NCBI RefSeq assembly: GCF_014773265.1
Contig: NZ_JACWMY010000006.1
Span: 248,001 to 312,000, forward strand
Source: Mucilaginibacter pankratovii
GTDB taxonomy: Bacteria; Bacteroidota; Bacteroidia; Sphingobacteriales; Sphingobacteriaceae
Length of the DNA: 64,000 nucleotides
Direction: 5' to 3'
Positions 52,815 through 61,239 of the stretch are shown piece after piece. How positions within the stretch are numbered: position 1 is the stretch's first letter; each line of letters opens with the position of its first letter. The position numbers and the translations under genes are program-made. The notes under the pieces are model-generated. The model did not search any database and was not told where the DNA came from. It saw only the letters and a list, made by a program, of their open reading frames with translations.

Positions 52815-53618
52815 ATGAACACATCAAATAATCAGGCAAACGGTTTAAGCGCCAAAACCATATTATTTATAACAGGCGCTTTTGTAAGCAACACCAGCTG
52901 GGATAAATGGAAACTTTATTTCGAAGCGGCCGGATACACCACCATCGCACCATCATGGCCACATAAAAATGCATCGGCATGTACCCTGCGCAAAAGGCAT
53001 CCGGATGCGGCCATTGCCAGCCAGCGCCTTGCCGATCTTATCGAATATTACGACACTATTGTTAGGCAATTGCCCGAAAAACCTATCCTCGTTGGCCACT
53101 CCATGGGCGGCCTTATTACACAAATACTGCTGCAGCGCGGGCTTGCAGAAGCAGGTATCGCCGTTCATTCGCTGCAGCCGCAGGGTGTTATGACCTTTAA
53201 GTTTTCCTTTTATAAAGCAGGGTGGGGGCCGCTGGGCTTTTTTACCTCTGCTAAAAAATCCTACCTCATGTCGTTCACCGAATGGCAGTATGCCTTTACC
53301 AACGGTATGGAATACGAGGCCCAAAAGGAAGCGTATTACAACCTGGCGGTTCCCGAATCGAAACTGGTAGTGCGCGATGCCATCACCAGCGCCGCCAAAG
53401 TTGATTTCGCTAAACCACACGCGCCACTTTTATTCCTGGCCGGGGGTAAAGATAATTTTATACCCGCATCGCTCAACTATTCCAACTTCAAAAAATATAG
53501 CGACGGCAATTCCATTACCGATTATAAGGAATTCGATAACGCCAATCACTTTGTGCTGGGCCAACCCGAATGGGAGGAAAAGGCTGCCTACATTTTAAAC
53601 TGGATAAAAACACTATAA
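52815..53618 (+). CDS. Alpha/beta hydrolase
   Basis: A 267-residue cytoplasmic hydrolase. The nucleophile elbow 'LVGHSMGGLI' is near residue 94-103, the acid in 'FLAGGKDNFIP' near 213, and the His in 'NANHFVLGQ' near 245, so a complete Ser-Asp-His triad is likely. The family covers esterases, lipases and C-C hydrolases; the substrate is unknown. First gene behind the sigma-54-like promoter, and 19 bp before the secreted amidohydrolase. Confidence 0.85.
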   Translation: MNTSNNQANGLSAKTILFITGAFVSNTSWDKWKLYFEAAGYTTIAPSWPHKNASACTLRKRHPDAAIASQRLADLIEYYDTIVRQLPEKPILVGHSMGGLITQILLQRGLAEAGIAVHSLQPQGVMTFKFSFYKAGWGPLGFFTSAKKSYLMSFTEWQYAFTNGMEYEAQKEAYYNLAVPESKLVVRDAITSAAKVDFAKPHAPLLFLAGGKDNFIPASLNYSNFKKYSDGNSITDYKEFDNANHFVLGQPEWEEKAAYILNWIKTL

Positions 53619-53637
53619 CCAAAAACACAATAAGATC

Positions 53638-55434
53638 ATGAAAACTAACACAAACGCAGCAAGATATCTGCTCTTGCTATTTACCATCATGGCAATGGTA
53701 TTTATGGCGGCTACTTCCCGTGCACAGCAAAAGGCCGATCTGATCATTTATAACGGCAAAATAGCAACCATGGCCAAACCGGGCGAATTTAAACAAGCGG
53801 TAGCCATGAAGGATGGTATTATCCTGGGCACGGGCTCATCGGCTGCTGTAATGGCGGCTTATAAGGCTACAAATACTCAACTTATTAACGCCGATGGCAA
53901 AACGGTTATCCCCGGCATAAACGATAGCCATATGCATGCCGTGCGCGAAGGACTCAACTACAATATGGAGCTGCGCTGGGATGGTGTAAAAACCCTGAAA
54001 CGCGCTATGGAAATGCTTAAAGAGCAAGCCGCCAGAACGCCGCCTGGTGCATGGGTAAAAGTAGTAGGCGGCTGGAACGAGTTTCAGTTTGAAGAAAAAA
54101 GGCAGCCAACTATTGATGAGATAAATGCCGCGGTGCCCGATAAACCTGTTTTTATTACTTATCTGTATGGCAAAGCCTTCCTCAATAAAAAAGGGATTGA
54201 AGTATTGGGGTACGATAAGCATACCAGCTACCCCGGCAGCGTAATAGAACTTGATAAGGACGGCAACCCAACCGGGCTGCTCTACGCCAAAGAAACCCCA
54301 ATGGCCATTTACAAAACATTGGCGCTTACCGGCACGCTCACACCCGAAGAGCGGATAAACAGCTCCGAACATTTCTACAGGGAAATAAATAGCTTCGGTA
54401 TCACCAGCGTGATAGACGCTGCCGGCGGATCGCAAAATTATGATGCCGATTACCAGGCATCGCTGGCATTGGCTAAAGCAGGCAAGCTTACCGTACGTAC
54501 CGCATATTATTTGTTTGCGCAGAAAAAGGGGCGTGAGTTTCAGGATTATGAAAAATGGATAACCCAAACTTATCCCAATAAAAACGACCATATCCTGATG
54601 GCTAACGGGTACGCCATGGAAGGTGCCGGAGAAAACCTGATCGCCTCGGGCGCGGATTTCGAGAATTTCCTGGAGCCAAGGATAGTACTATCCGACAGTA
54701 TGGAAACCGACCTGGAGCCCGTAATACGCCTGCTGGTGAAAAACAGGTGGCCGTTTCGCCTGCACGCCACCTACGGCGAATCTATCGACAGGATGCTGAA
54801 TGTTTTTGAAAAGGTGAATAAAGATACCCCCTTCAATGGCCTGCGCTGGTTCTTTGACCATGCCGAAACCATTACCGATGCTGAACTGGCAAGAGTGAAG
54901 GCATTGGGCGGTGGCGTGGCAGTACAATTCCGCATGTATTTCCAGGGCGAACTTTATACAAAAATGTACGGCCAGCCAAAAACGCAATTGCCGCCTATCA
55001 AAAAAATGCTGAGCATGGGCATCCCTGTGGGGATGGGTACCGATGCGCCACGGATATCTACCTACAATCCCTGGATGGCGCTGCACTGGCTGCTTACCGG
55101 CAAAACCATCGGTGGTGCGCAGTTTTGGCCAAAGGAACAGGTGCTGGATAAATACACCGCACTAAAACTCTACACATCCGGCAGCGCCTGGTTCTCGGGC
55201 GAGCAAAAGGTGAAAGGCAAAATGGTAAAAGGTATGTACGCCGATATGGTGATCCTTTCCGCCGATTACTTCAGCGCCACCCCGGAAAAAGTTAAGCAGA
55301 TCAATTCCTTACTTACCGTAGTAAACGGAAAGATCGTTTACGCATCGGGGAAATACGCTGCGCAAAATCCGGCTATCCAGGAGGTTATCCCAAACTGGTC
55401 GCCGGTAAAATACTATGGCGGCTATCAAGAATAA
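53638..55434 (+). CDS. Secreted amidohydrolase (YtcJ-like, Amidohydro_3)
   Basis: A 598-residue metal-dependent hydrolase with a signal peptide ('FTIMAMVFMAATSRAQ'). The metal-binding 'INDSHMHAV' near residue 96-104 gives the HxH pair, and 'FRLHATYGES', 'FDHAETI' and 'GMGTDAPR' supply the remaining His and Asp ligands, so activity looks intact. YtcJ-like proteins are mostly uncharacterised amidohydrolases; periplasmic location is unusual for them. The gene sits in a co-directional run with three other hydrolase genes. Confidence 0.85.
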   Translation: MKTNTNAARYLLLLFTIMAMVFMAATSRAQQKADLIIYNGKIATMAKPGEFKQAVAMKDGIILGTGSSAAVMAAYKATNTQLINADGKTVIPGINDSHMHAVREGLNYNMELRWDGVKTLKRAMEMLKEQAARTPPGAWVKVVGGWNEFQFEEKRQPTIDEINAAVPDKPVFITYLYGKAFLNKKGIEVLGYDKHTSYPGSVIELDKDGNPTGLLYAKETPMAIYKTLALTGTLTPEERINSSEHFYREINSFGITSVIDAAGGSQNYDADYQASLALAKAGKLTVRTAYYLFAQKKGREFQDYEKWITQTYPNKNDHILMANGYAMEGAGENLIASGADFENFLEPRIVLSDSMETDLEPVIRLLVKNRWPFRLHATYGESIDRMLNVFEKVNKDTPFNGLRWFFDHAETITDAELARVKALGGGVAVQFRMYFQGELYTKMYGQPKTQLPPIKKMLSMGIPVGMGTDAPRISTYNPWMALHWLLTGKTIGGAQFWPKEQVLDKYTALKLYTSGSAWFSGEQKVKGKMVKGMYADMVILSADYFSATPEKVKQINSLLTVVNGKIVYASGKYAAQNPAIQEVIPNWSPVKYYGGYQE

Positions 55435-55469
55435 AACTCAAGCACTAATAACTCATAAAACAACAGATC

Positions 55470-56471
55470 ATGAAAACTCAAAGAATAAGCATAGTAGCTG
55501 CTTTTTTACTGCTGCTCTGTTCCCTTGGTGCATCCGCGCAAACACCACCGCAGATCCCTATCTGGGATGCCAATAAGGTTGAATTAAAATCGCAAAAATT
55601 GGGCGACGGCATCTACGCCATCCTGCCCACCACTGCCGAAAAGGAAACCACGCAAGGCATCCCGCAGGCTACTACCGGTGGCTTTATTGTTGGCAGCAAA
55701 GGCGTGCTGCTGATAGAAGTTATGCTGAGCAAGCGCCTGTACGACCAGGAAGTAGCGCTGATCCGTTCGGTTACTGATAAACCGATCATCTATGCCGTAA
55801 ATACCAGCGACCATGGCGACCATTGTTTCAGCAATTACCTGTTGCCCGCGTCTACACTTATCATCCAAAATGAGTTTGCAAAGGAAAACCTGGCAAAAAA
55901 CTACGAAGGCATTAAGCAATTTATGGTGGGATTATTCGGAGCTGGCAGGGGTATCGAAAGCTCGGTTTACCGCCCTGCGGATATTATTATCCCTAAGAAC
56001 AACAACCTTAAACTGGACATGGGTGATGGCAAAGTTGTAGAGTTTTTGAATGTAGGTACCGCGCAATCTCCGGCCGACCTGTTTGTATGGATGCCAAACC
56101 AGAAGATCTTTTGGGCAGGTAACCCCTTCATTGCCGAAAGCCCGGCTATCCCATGGCTGTTCGACGGGTATTTTTTAGAACCCGCCAATAACCTAAAAAA
56201 GGTATATGATTTTTTACCCGCCGATGCCGTCATCATCCCCGGCCATGGCAGGGTAACCAATAAAGCAGGTATTAAATACACTATTGATTACGTAAGCGCA
56301 CTAAAGCAGCAGGTAGAAGCCGCAGTAGCCAAAGGCCTTACGCTGGAGCAAACCAAAGCGGCGGTTAAGATGGATGAATTTAATAAGGGCTATGTATTGT
56401 TCAACTGGCTGCACTTCAATTTTAACCTGCCTAATGCCTATAAAGACATCAGCGATAACAAGAAAAAATAA
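55470..56471 (+). CDS. Secreted metallo-beta-lactamase-fold protein with altered metal ligands
   Basis: A 333-residue MBL-fold protein, signal peptide 'LLCSLGASAQ'. The canonical H-x-H-x-D-H motif reads S-D-H-G-D-H, so the first His is Ser. The next ligand His (usually in 'GHTPGD') is Gln ('GTAQSPADL'), and the bridging Asp is Asn ('FWAGNPF'). The last His ('IPGHGRV') is kept. So the Zn1 site is probably lost. It may bind one metal, a different metal, or no metal. It lies between the secreted amidohydrolase and hydrolase genes, 35 bp and 45 bp away. Confidence 0.78.
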   Translation: MKTQRISIVAAFLLLLCSLGASAQTPPQIPIWDANKVELKSQKLGDGIYAILPTTAEKETTQGIPQATTGGFIVGSKGVLLIEVMLSKRLYDQEVALIRSVTDKPIIYAVNTSDHGDHCFSNYLLPASTLIIQNEFAKENLAKNYEGIKQFMVGLFGAGRGIESSVYRPADIIIPKNNNLKLDMGDGKVVEFLNVGTAQSPADLFVWMPNQKIFWAGNPFIAESPAIPWLFDGYFLEPANNLKKVYDFLPADAVIIPGHGRVTNKAGIKYTIDYVSALKQQVEAAVAKGLTLEQTKAAVKMDEFNKGYVLFNWLHFNFNLPNAYKDISDNKKK

Positions 56472-56516
56472 TCACAATCAACACATAATAATCACAACAC
56501 ACAAATAATCACGATC

Positions 56517-57449
56517 ATGAAAACGCTAAACAACATCAAACACATCGCATTAATGTTCCTTTTCGCATTGCTAACTACTGTAAGCTTTGCCGCCATTGTT
56601 AAACCAGCGGCGCCGCCGGCGGGCTTTAAAAACCAGTACGCCACAGTTAATGGCGTGAAGATCCACTACGTAATAGGCGGCAAGGGCGAGCCTTTACTGC
56701 TGGTACATGGCTTTGGCCAAAACTGGTACATGTGGAACCGTTTACTGCCCGAGCTATCTAAACACTTTACCGTTATCGCACCCGATCTGCGCGGCGTTGG
56801 CGAATCCGGCAAACCTGCGGGCGGCTATGGCAAGAAAAACATGGCCGTTGATATGCACGAACTGATGAAAAAGTTGGGTTATCAGCACATCAACCTTGCC
56901 GGGCATGATATTGGCCTGATGGTAGCCTATGCTTATGCTGCACAATTTCCTGCCGATGTAAAGAAAATAGCCTTAATGGATGCACTACTGCCGGGCATTG
57001 AGCCGGTTTGGAGCCAGGTTAAAGCACAGGCCTGGTGGTTTGGTTTTTTTGCCCAACCACATTCGGGTGAGTTGGTATCTGGTAAAGTAGGCATGTTCTT
57101 CACCGATTTTTGGCCGACAGTAGGATATAAGAATAACTCTTTCACCCAGGCAGAAAAAAATGAATTTATCAGGGCCTATTCGGTGCCGGGTGCAACCACT
57201 GGTGCTTTCCATTGGTTCGGCGAATTTGCCAATGATGGTAAAGACAACATAGAATTTGCTAAGACAAAATTGACAATGCCTTTACTGGCCATGGGTTCCG
57301 ATCATTTTGCCGGTTCGTTTTTGGCCGGGCACTCCAAACTTGTTGCAACAGATGTACACGAATCCATCATCAAAGATTCGGGCCATTGGGTGGTACAGGA
57401 ACAAACCGCCCAGGTGCAAAAAGCCTTGTTGGATTTCTTTTTGAACTAA
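56517..57449 (+). CDS. Secreted alpha/beta hydrolase (epoxide hydrolase/dehalogenase-like)
   Basis: A 310-residue protein with a signal peptide ('LLTTVSFAAIVKPAA'). The nucleophile motif is 'AGHDIGLMVAY' near residue 125, where Asp replaces Ser, as in epoxide hydrolases and haloalkane dehalogenases. The oxyanion block 'LVHGFGQNWYMW' and the terminal 'DSGHWVVQEQ' His are present. The specific substrate is unknown. Last gene of the hydrolase run; a strong terminator follows 20 bp downstream. Confidence 0.85.
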   Translation: MKTLNNIKHIALMFLFALLTTVSFAAIVKPAAPPAGFKNQYATVNGVKIHYVIGGKGEPLLLVHGFGQNWYMWNRLLPELSKHFTVIAPDLRGVGESGKPAGGYGKKNMAVDMHELMKKLGYQHINLAGHDIGLMVAYAYAAQFPADVKKIALMDALLPGIEPVWSQVKAQAWWFGFFAQPHSGELVSGKVGMFFTDFWPTVGYKNNSFTQAEKNEFIRAYSVPGATTGAFHWFGEFANDGKDNIEFAKTKLTMPLLAMGSDHFAGSFLAGHSKLVATDVHESIIKDSGHWVVQEQTAQVQKALLDFFLN

Positions 57450-57468
57450 TAATCAATATTAAGAGGCG

Positions 57469-57502
57469 CCGGCAACTTCTAAAGGAGTTGCCGGTTTTTT
57501 TT
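57469..57502 (+). terminator. Intrinsic terminator after the hydrolase run
   Basis: CCGGCAACT pairs with AGTTGCCGG, followed by TTTTTTTTG. Confidence 0.85.
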
Positions 57503-57659
57503 GTCAAGATCATCGGGTAATAGTTTACTGCCCCCTGCATATTCGCCACGGCTATTGTCTAACTTATTTGTCGATTTGCCCGCTTCGGCTTTATATCCCT
57601 GTTATCAATTGCCTGTGCAGCGCATTTTTGATTCATAATCATATAAAAACAAAACGATC

Positions 57660-58055
57660 ATGAACTCGAAAACAACAAAAACAATTTATTGGACAGGCGC
57701 ATCATTAATCTCTCTATGGTTTGGCTTAAGCGGTTTTTGCGAACTAACCAAAAACCCAATAGTTTGGGATATCACCGTTAAACTGGGGTATCCGGCGCAT
57801 TTTATTTATATCCTGGGCGTCGCAAAACTTTCTGGGGTGGCTGTGCTGCTGACCCCGAACAGGCTATTGCGTTTAAAAGAATGGGTATTCGCGGGGATTT
57901 TCTTCGATATTATTTTTGCCTTTTTCTCCAAGATCGCGGTGCTCGGTTTCCCTGCCACTATTGATGCGATGATAGCGTTCACCATCATAAGCGTAACTTA
58001 CATCATGTTCCGCAAGCTGTACCCGGTTACATATGCTAAACCGGTGAATGTTTAA
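57660..58055 (+). CDS. DoxX-like membrane protein
   Basis: A 131-residue protein with four hydrophobic segments, matching the small DoxX-like family: 'WTGASLISLWFGLSG', 'FIYILGVAKLSGVAVLL', 'WVFAGIFFDIIFAFF', 'DAMIAFTIISVTYIM'. The 'LKEWVFAGIFFD' block is typical. Function of these quinone-pathway-like proteins is poorly known. The gene is monocistronic; its end overlaps the decayed AraC remnant. Confidence 0.8.
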   Translation: MNSKTTKTIYWTGASLISLWFGLSGFCELTKNPIVWDITVKLGYPAHFIYILGVAKLSGVAVLLTPNRLLRLKEWVFAGIFFDIIFAFFSKIAVLGFPATIDAMIAFTIISVTYIMFRKLYPVTYAKPVNV

Positions 58056-58160
58056 TTATAATGCCTATCACTTAGCGGGGACTTTCCAAATGCCTCCTTT
58101 TGAAAAGACCGCGTGAAAGTGGATGAGCATGCAAACCTCTGCAATAAAGAGACAACACAA
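58052..58160 (-). pseudogene. Remnant of an AraC-family regulator C-terminus
   Basis: On the minus strand one frame reads 'IAEVCM' followed by 'HFHAVFSK'. A one-base shift then gives 'EAFGKSPLSDRHYN' and a stop at 58052. These are consecutive blocks of the AraC second helix-turn-helix (I-A-E-x-C, H-F-x-x-x-F-x-K, F-G-x-S-P). About six residues between the first two blocks are missing and the frame is broken, so only a decayed fragment remains. Upstream of it nothing of the gene is left; a terminator and the GC-rich cupin gene begin. Confidence 0.55.
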
Positions 58161-58188
58161 GAAAAGCCCCTTGAAAAAGGGGCTTTCT
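58161..58188 (-). terminator. Terminator after the cupin gene
   Basis: AAGCCCC pairs with GGGGCTT around TTGAAAAA. On the minus strand TTTTC follows, so it serves the cupin operon. Confidence 0.7.
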
Positions 58189-58205
58189 GCCAGTGGAGCC
58201 CATGC

Positions 58206-58709
58206 TTAGTTCTCGGCGGCGGCGCGCTGGATGCCGTACTTCGGTGCTGCCGCTGTCATGCGGGCAATTTCGGCCTCGTCGACCGACGGCGCAGGGCCGT
58301 CGTTGATTGCTGGCTGACCGGACTCGCGGAAGAAATCCTCGATCCCGCCGGGCGTGAAGGCCAGGAGGATCCGGCTCGGGGTCGTTGCGGTGTTGCGAAA
58401 GTGGTGCGGCGTGCCGCGTGGCCCGAAGGCGAACCCACCCGGCCCGATGGCATGCACCTCATCGCCGATATGGATTTCAAAGGTCCCGTCGAGCACATAC
58501 CAGAATTCATCTTCGTTAGTGTGGATGTGTGGCGGAGGCCCGCCGCCGGGGGAGGTCAGGCACTCAACCACGGTATAGCTTTTACCGGTGCTCGCAGCGG
58601 TCGCCTTAAGCGTCAAAGTATCGGCGACAAACCAAATGCGCTCGCCTTCGCCTGCGGTTGTGGCAAAGCCTTTGGCGATGTTTGTGTTGTTATTCATAAT
58701 AGAATTCAT
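58206..58709 (-). CDS. Cupin-domain protein, GC-rich and probably acquired
   Basis: A 167-residue single-domain cupin: 'PGGGPPPHIHTNEDEFWYV' (motif 1, His-x-His...Glu) near residue 50-70 and 'PRGTPHHFRN' (motif 2) near 98-107, so the metal site is present. Its coding sequence is far richer in G and C than any neighbour, except the first few codons. The protein is of the type common in Proteobacteria and Actinobacteria. ATG 58709 is listed; ATG 58697 is equally possible. It ends an apparent NmrA-pirin-cupin operon (gap to pirin 35 bp). Activity unknown. Confidence 0.8.
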   Translation of the reverse strand: MNSIMNNNTNIAKGFATTAGEGERIWFVADTLTLKATAASTGKSYTVVECLTSPGGGPPPHIHTNEDEFWYVLDGTFEIHIGDEVHAIGPGGFAFGPRGTPHHFRNTATTPSRILLAFTPGGIEDFFRESGQPAINDGPAPSVDEAEIARMTAAAPKYGIQRAAAEN

Positions 58710-58744
58710 TTATTGCTTTATGATGATATTCATCCCGAACTAAT

Positions 58745-59617
58745 TTATTTGGGTTCGGCTAATTTTATTTCCCCATATTTCCCTGCATAAAAATCGCGAT
58801 AAGCGTTTGCTATTTCGGCTTGTGTGTTCATCACAAAAGGGCCTTCGGCTACCACAGGTTCTTTATATTCTTCGCCACCAAATAATAGGATATCAATTGT
58901 TGTTTGAGCCGTGTTTTTTATTTCAATTTCTCCTGCACTTCTATCAAATTCTACAAACTCTCCTTTTTCAAATTCGGTGTTGTTTAGCATCGCATTTTGC
59001 GTGGGCAGAAAAGCTGCAGCTTCGATTTCGTTTTCAATTTCTATCGATAGGTTTTTGCCTGCTTTCAATTGAATATGATACAAAAACTGCCTGGAATAAT
59101 TCGGGATCTTCGAACTCAATTCTTCATAGTTCCCAACAATAACCTTTAACCAGCCACTTTCATCCGGCAATTCTTTTTTGGGGACTTCGCCAGCTTGTAC
59201 AGCGATATGTGCAGGTTTTTCTGCTTTATTTTTGGCAGGTAAATTTATCCAAAATTGAAAACCCTGAATAAATTTGCTCTCTGTCTGAGAGTCATAATTT
59301 AAATTTTCATCGTGGATTATGCCAGTACCTGCTTTCATCCATTGTGCACCTCCCGAACGAATGATCGCCTCATTTCCTGCACTATCAAAATGCTCTACTT
59401 CGCCCTGAAGAATATAGGTTAAAGTTGCAATGCCCCTGTGTGGATGAGCTCCCATACCGTTCCTGGTAATGGTTTCTTTAACGACGGGCACTACATAATC
59501 CAGAAATACAAACGGGCCAACTTTGTTAGCATACCGATTGGGTAACATCCGCTGGATAGACAAGGGGCCCACCGCAGCATTATTGCCTTTTGTTGAGAAA
59601 CTCGTTTTCTTTTTCAT
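58745..59617 (-). CDS. Pirin-family protein
   Basis: A 290-residue pirin: 'GMGAHPHRGIATLTYILQG' holds the two His of the N-terminal cupin metal site, then 'HFDSAG', 'QWMKAGTGIIHDE' and the C-terminal pirin domain ('KGEFVEF', 'LLFGGEEYKEPVV'). Pirins act as quercetinases or redox sensors (family knowledge). The sequence is visibly AT-richer than the genes to the left. It is 4 bp from the NmrA gene, so probably co-transcribed. Confidence 0.88.
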   Translation of the reverse strand: MKKKTSFSTKGNNAAVGPLSIQRMLPNRYANKVGPFVFLDYVVPVVKETITRNGMGAHPHRGIATLTYILQGEVEHFDSAGNEAIIRSGGAQWMKAGTGIIHDENLNYDSQTESKFIQGFQFWINLPAKNKAEKPAHIAVQAGEVPKKELPDESGWLKVIVGNYEELSSKIPNYSRQFLYHIQLKAGKNLSIEIENEIEAAAFLPTQNAMLNNTEFEKGEFVEFDRSAGEIEIKNTAQTTIDILLFGGEEYKEPVVAEGPFVMNTQAEIANAYRDFYAGKYGEIKLAEPK

Positions 59618-59621
59618 TTTC

Positions 59622-60500
59622 TTAATTGTTTTTACTCAACCATTCCTGGAGAGACACAAATTCGCCTGTGGCAATTTCTTTTGCCAATTCAATCCGTAAT
59701 TCTGAACCTGGCCCCATGTAAGTGTGTTTTTCAAAATACCCAAACATCTCAGCGAGTTCCTTTGCTCCATCAAAAAAAGTCGAGAACAATTCAACCTGTA
59801 CCTGTGAGAAGGTGTACTCTTTGCCATTGGCTTTATATGCCTTAATAATATCATTGAAACTATTCAACTCTGTGGCAACTGAAAGGTAACTGCCATTTCC
59901 AACTTTTTCAGGCTGCAAAAATGCACCGGCAACTACTTTTCCCAGGTCGTTGATGTCTGACATATGGATCGCTTTTTTTGTGGGATCAATCGGTAATGTC
60001 CAACCGGTTGTGCCATCTTGTTTTGGCTGTGGACCCAGCATTCCAACAAAATTTTGATAATAAAATGGGGGCTGAACCAATGTTGAGTATTTAAACCCCG
60101 CACTTTTCACCAGGTCATCCACCTTTGCTTTGCCGGTAAAATGAGGGACTTCAAATGCTGCTTTACTAATGATCTCTACATCCGGAAGTGTTGACCAGAT
60201 AAAATGTTGTACTCCCGTTGCTTTTGCCGCTTCAATGGCATTTTTACCTTGAGCAATTTCGTCTGCACCTTCCCAAAAGTTGGTTACCGCAAATACACCA
60301 TAAGCATTTGTAAAAGCATCTTTTAATGATCGCAGATCTGAAAGATCTGCATAAACTGCTTCATCTGCCTTGCCTGTATATTTTTCAGGATTACGGGTTA
60401 TTGCTCTTACATTAAAAGAGCCTTCGTTTACAAGGGCATTTACAATACCCTTACCTTGTGAGCCTGTTGCTCCAATTACTACTATTGTTTGCTTTTCCAT
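59622..60500 (-). CDS. NmrA-like NAD(P)-binding protein
   Basis: A 292-residue atypical SDR of the NmrA/isoflavone-reductase type. 'VVIGATGSQGKGIVNAL' is the GxxGxxG cofactor motif. 'NVRAITRNPEKYTGK', 'GVFAVTNFWEG' and 'HFIWSTLPD' are typical of NmrA. No catalytic Tyr-x3-Lys is evident, as in NmrA regulators. It is the first gene of the NmrA-pirin-cupin group. Role not identifiable. Confidence 0.85.
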   Translation of the reverse strand: MEKQTIVVIGATGSQGKGIVNALVNEGSFNVRAITRNPEKYTGKADEAVYADLSDLRSLKDAFTNAYGVFAVTNFWEGADEIAQGKNAIEAAKATGVQHFIWSTLPDVEIISKAAFEVPHFTGKAKVDDLVKSAGFKYSTLVQPPFYYQNFVGMLGPQPKQDGTTGWTLPIDPTKKAIHMSDINDLGKVVAGAFLQPEKVGNGSYLSVATELNSFNDIIKAYKANGKEYTFSQVQVELFSTFFDGAKELAEMFGYFEKHTYMGPGSELRIELAKEIATGEFVSLQEWLSKNN

Positions 60501-60564
60501 TTGTTTATTTTATAATGTAAAATTGCAGCAATAGCATACCTTAGAACGATGAGATATGATAAAA

Positions 60565-60592
60565 AAAAGCGTTGATATTTATCAACGCTTTT
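60565..60592 (-). terminator. Terminator after the Crp/Fnr gene
   Basis: AAAAGCGTTGATA pairs with TATCAACGCTTTT across a 2-nt loop. A-run and T-run flanks would work on both strands. Confidence 0.75.
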
Positions 60593-60617
60593 ATAAAATC
60601 AAAAATTAAGATAGAAG

Positions 60618-61199
60618 TTATTTACTTGCTTGTTTTCTAATTCTGCTTAAAGTTTCTTTGGTTATGCCCAAAAAAGAAGCAATGAGGTGTTGTGGAAATC
60701 GTTGAATAAATTGAGGGTGGTTATCGGCAAATTCTTCATAGCGTTTTTCTGCTGAATTACTAATGGTAGAATTCAATCTTCGTTGAGAAACGATAAAACT
60801 TCTTTGGTCCATTAATCTTGTCATTTGTCCAAATGAAGGTACCTTTTCTATCAGATCCAGCATGTCTGCTACTGTAGCAACAAGTAGTTCGGTATCTTCC
60901 CAGGCATCAATATTATATCTTGTTGGAGTGAGCATAACCGCGCTTTCACGGTCGCTTGCCCAGTAATTTTCAATGTATAAATGTACAATATGCTCCACAC
61001 CCTTGTCATCTACGCTGTATTGTCGCATGGCACCTTTTACAATAAAACCAACGTATTTACACACATAGCCTTCTTCCAAAAAGTATTGCTTTTTTCTGAG
61101 CTTTTTGGGGCGAAAAGCAGCTACAATTAACGCTTCTTCATCATTTGTAAGTGGCGAGGCAGCGTGTTGGTTGATGTATGCTAATAGGTTTTGGTGCAT
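60618..61199 (-). CDS. Crp/Fnr-family transcription regulator
   Basis: A 193-residue regulator with a cyclic-nucleotide-binding-like N-terminal domain ('LRKKQYFLEEGYVCKYVGFIVKG', cited as the family's barrel start), and a C-terminal helix-turn-helix 'HLIASFLGITKETLSRIRK' near 170-190. No Fnr-type cysteine cluster is seen at the N-terminus. A common Bacteroidota type that often controls a neighbouring oxidoreductase; here the NmrA-pirin-cupin group is the obvious candidate. AT-rich like the pirin and NmrA genes. Confidence 0.87.
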   Translation of the reverse strand: MHQNLLAYINQHAASPLTNDEEALIVAAFRPKKLRKKQYFLEEGYVCKYVGFIVKGAMRQYSVDDKGVEHIVHLYIENYWASDRESAVMLTPTRYNIDAWEDTELLVATVADMLDLIEKVPSFGQMTRLMDQRSFIVSQRRLNSTISNSAEKRYEEFADNHPQFIQRFPQHLIASFLGITKETLSRIRKQASK

Positions 61200-61231
61200 T
61201 GATTTTAATGATTATTAAATTGAACCCAATG

Positions 61232-61239
61232 CAAAGATA
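61232..61239 (-). promoter_or_regulatory. Candidate -7 element of the Crp/Fnr gene
   Basis: On the minus strand this reads TATCTTTG, an exact TAnnTTTG match, 33 bp before ATG 61199. No clear -33 TTG is visible. Confidence 0.4.

Noticed and set aside
58113-58790. Long open frame on the plus strand across the cupin gene
   Set aside because: It is a by-product of the GC-rich antisense cupin gene; the cupin frame has the conserved motifs, this frame has none.
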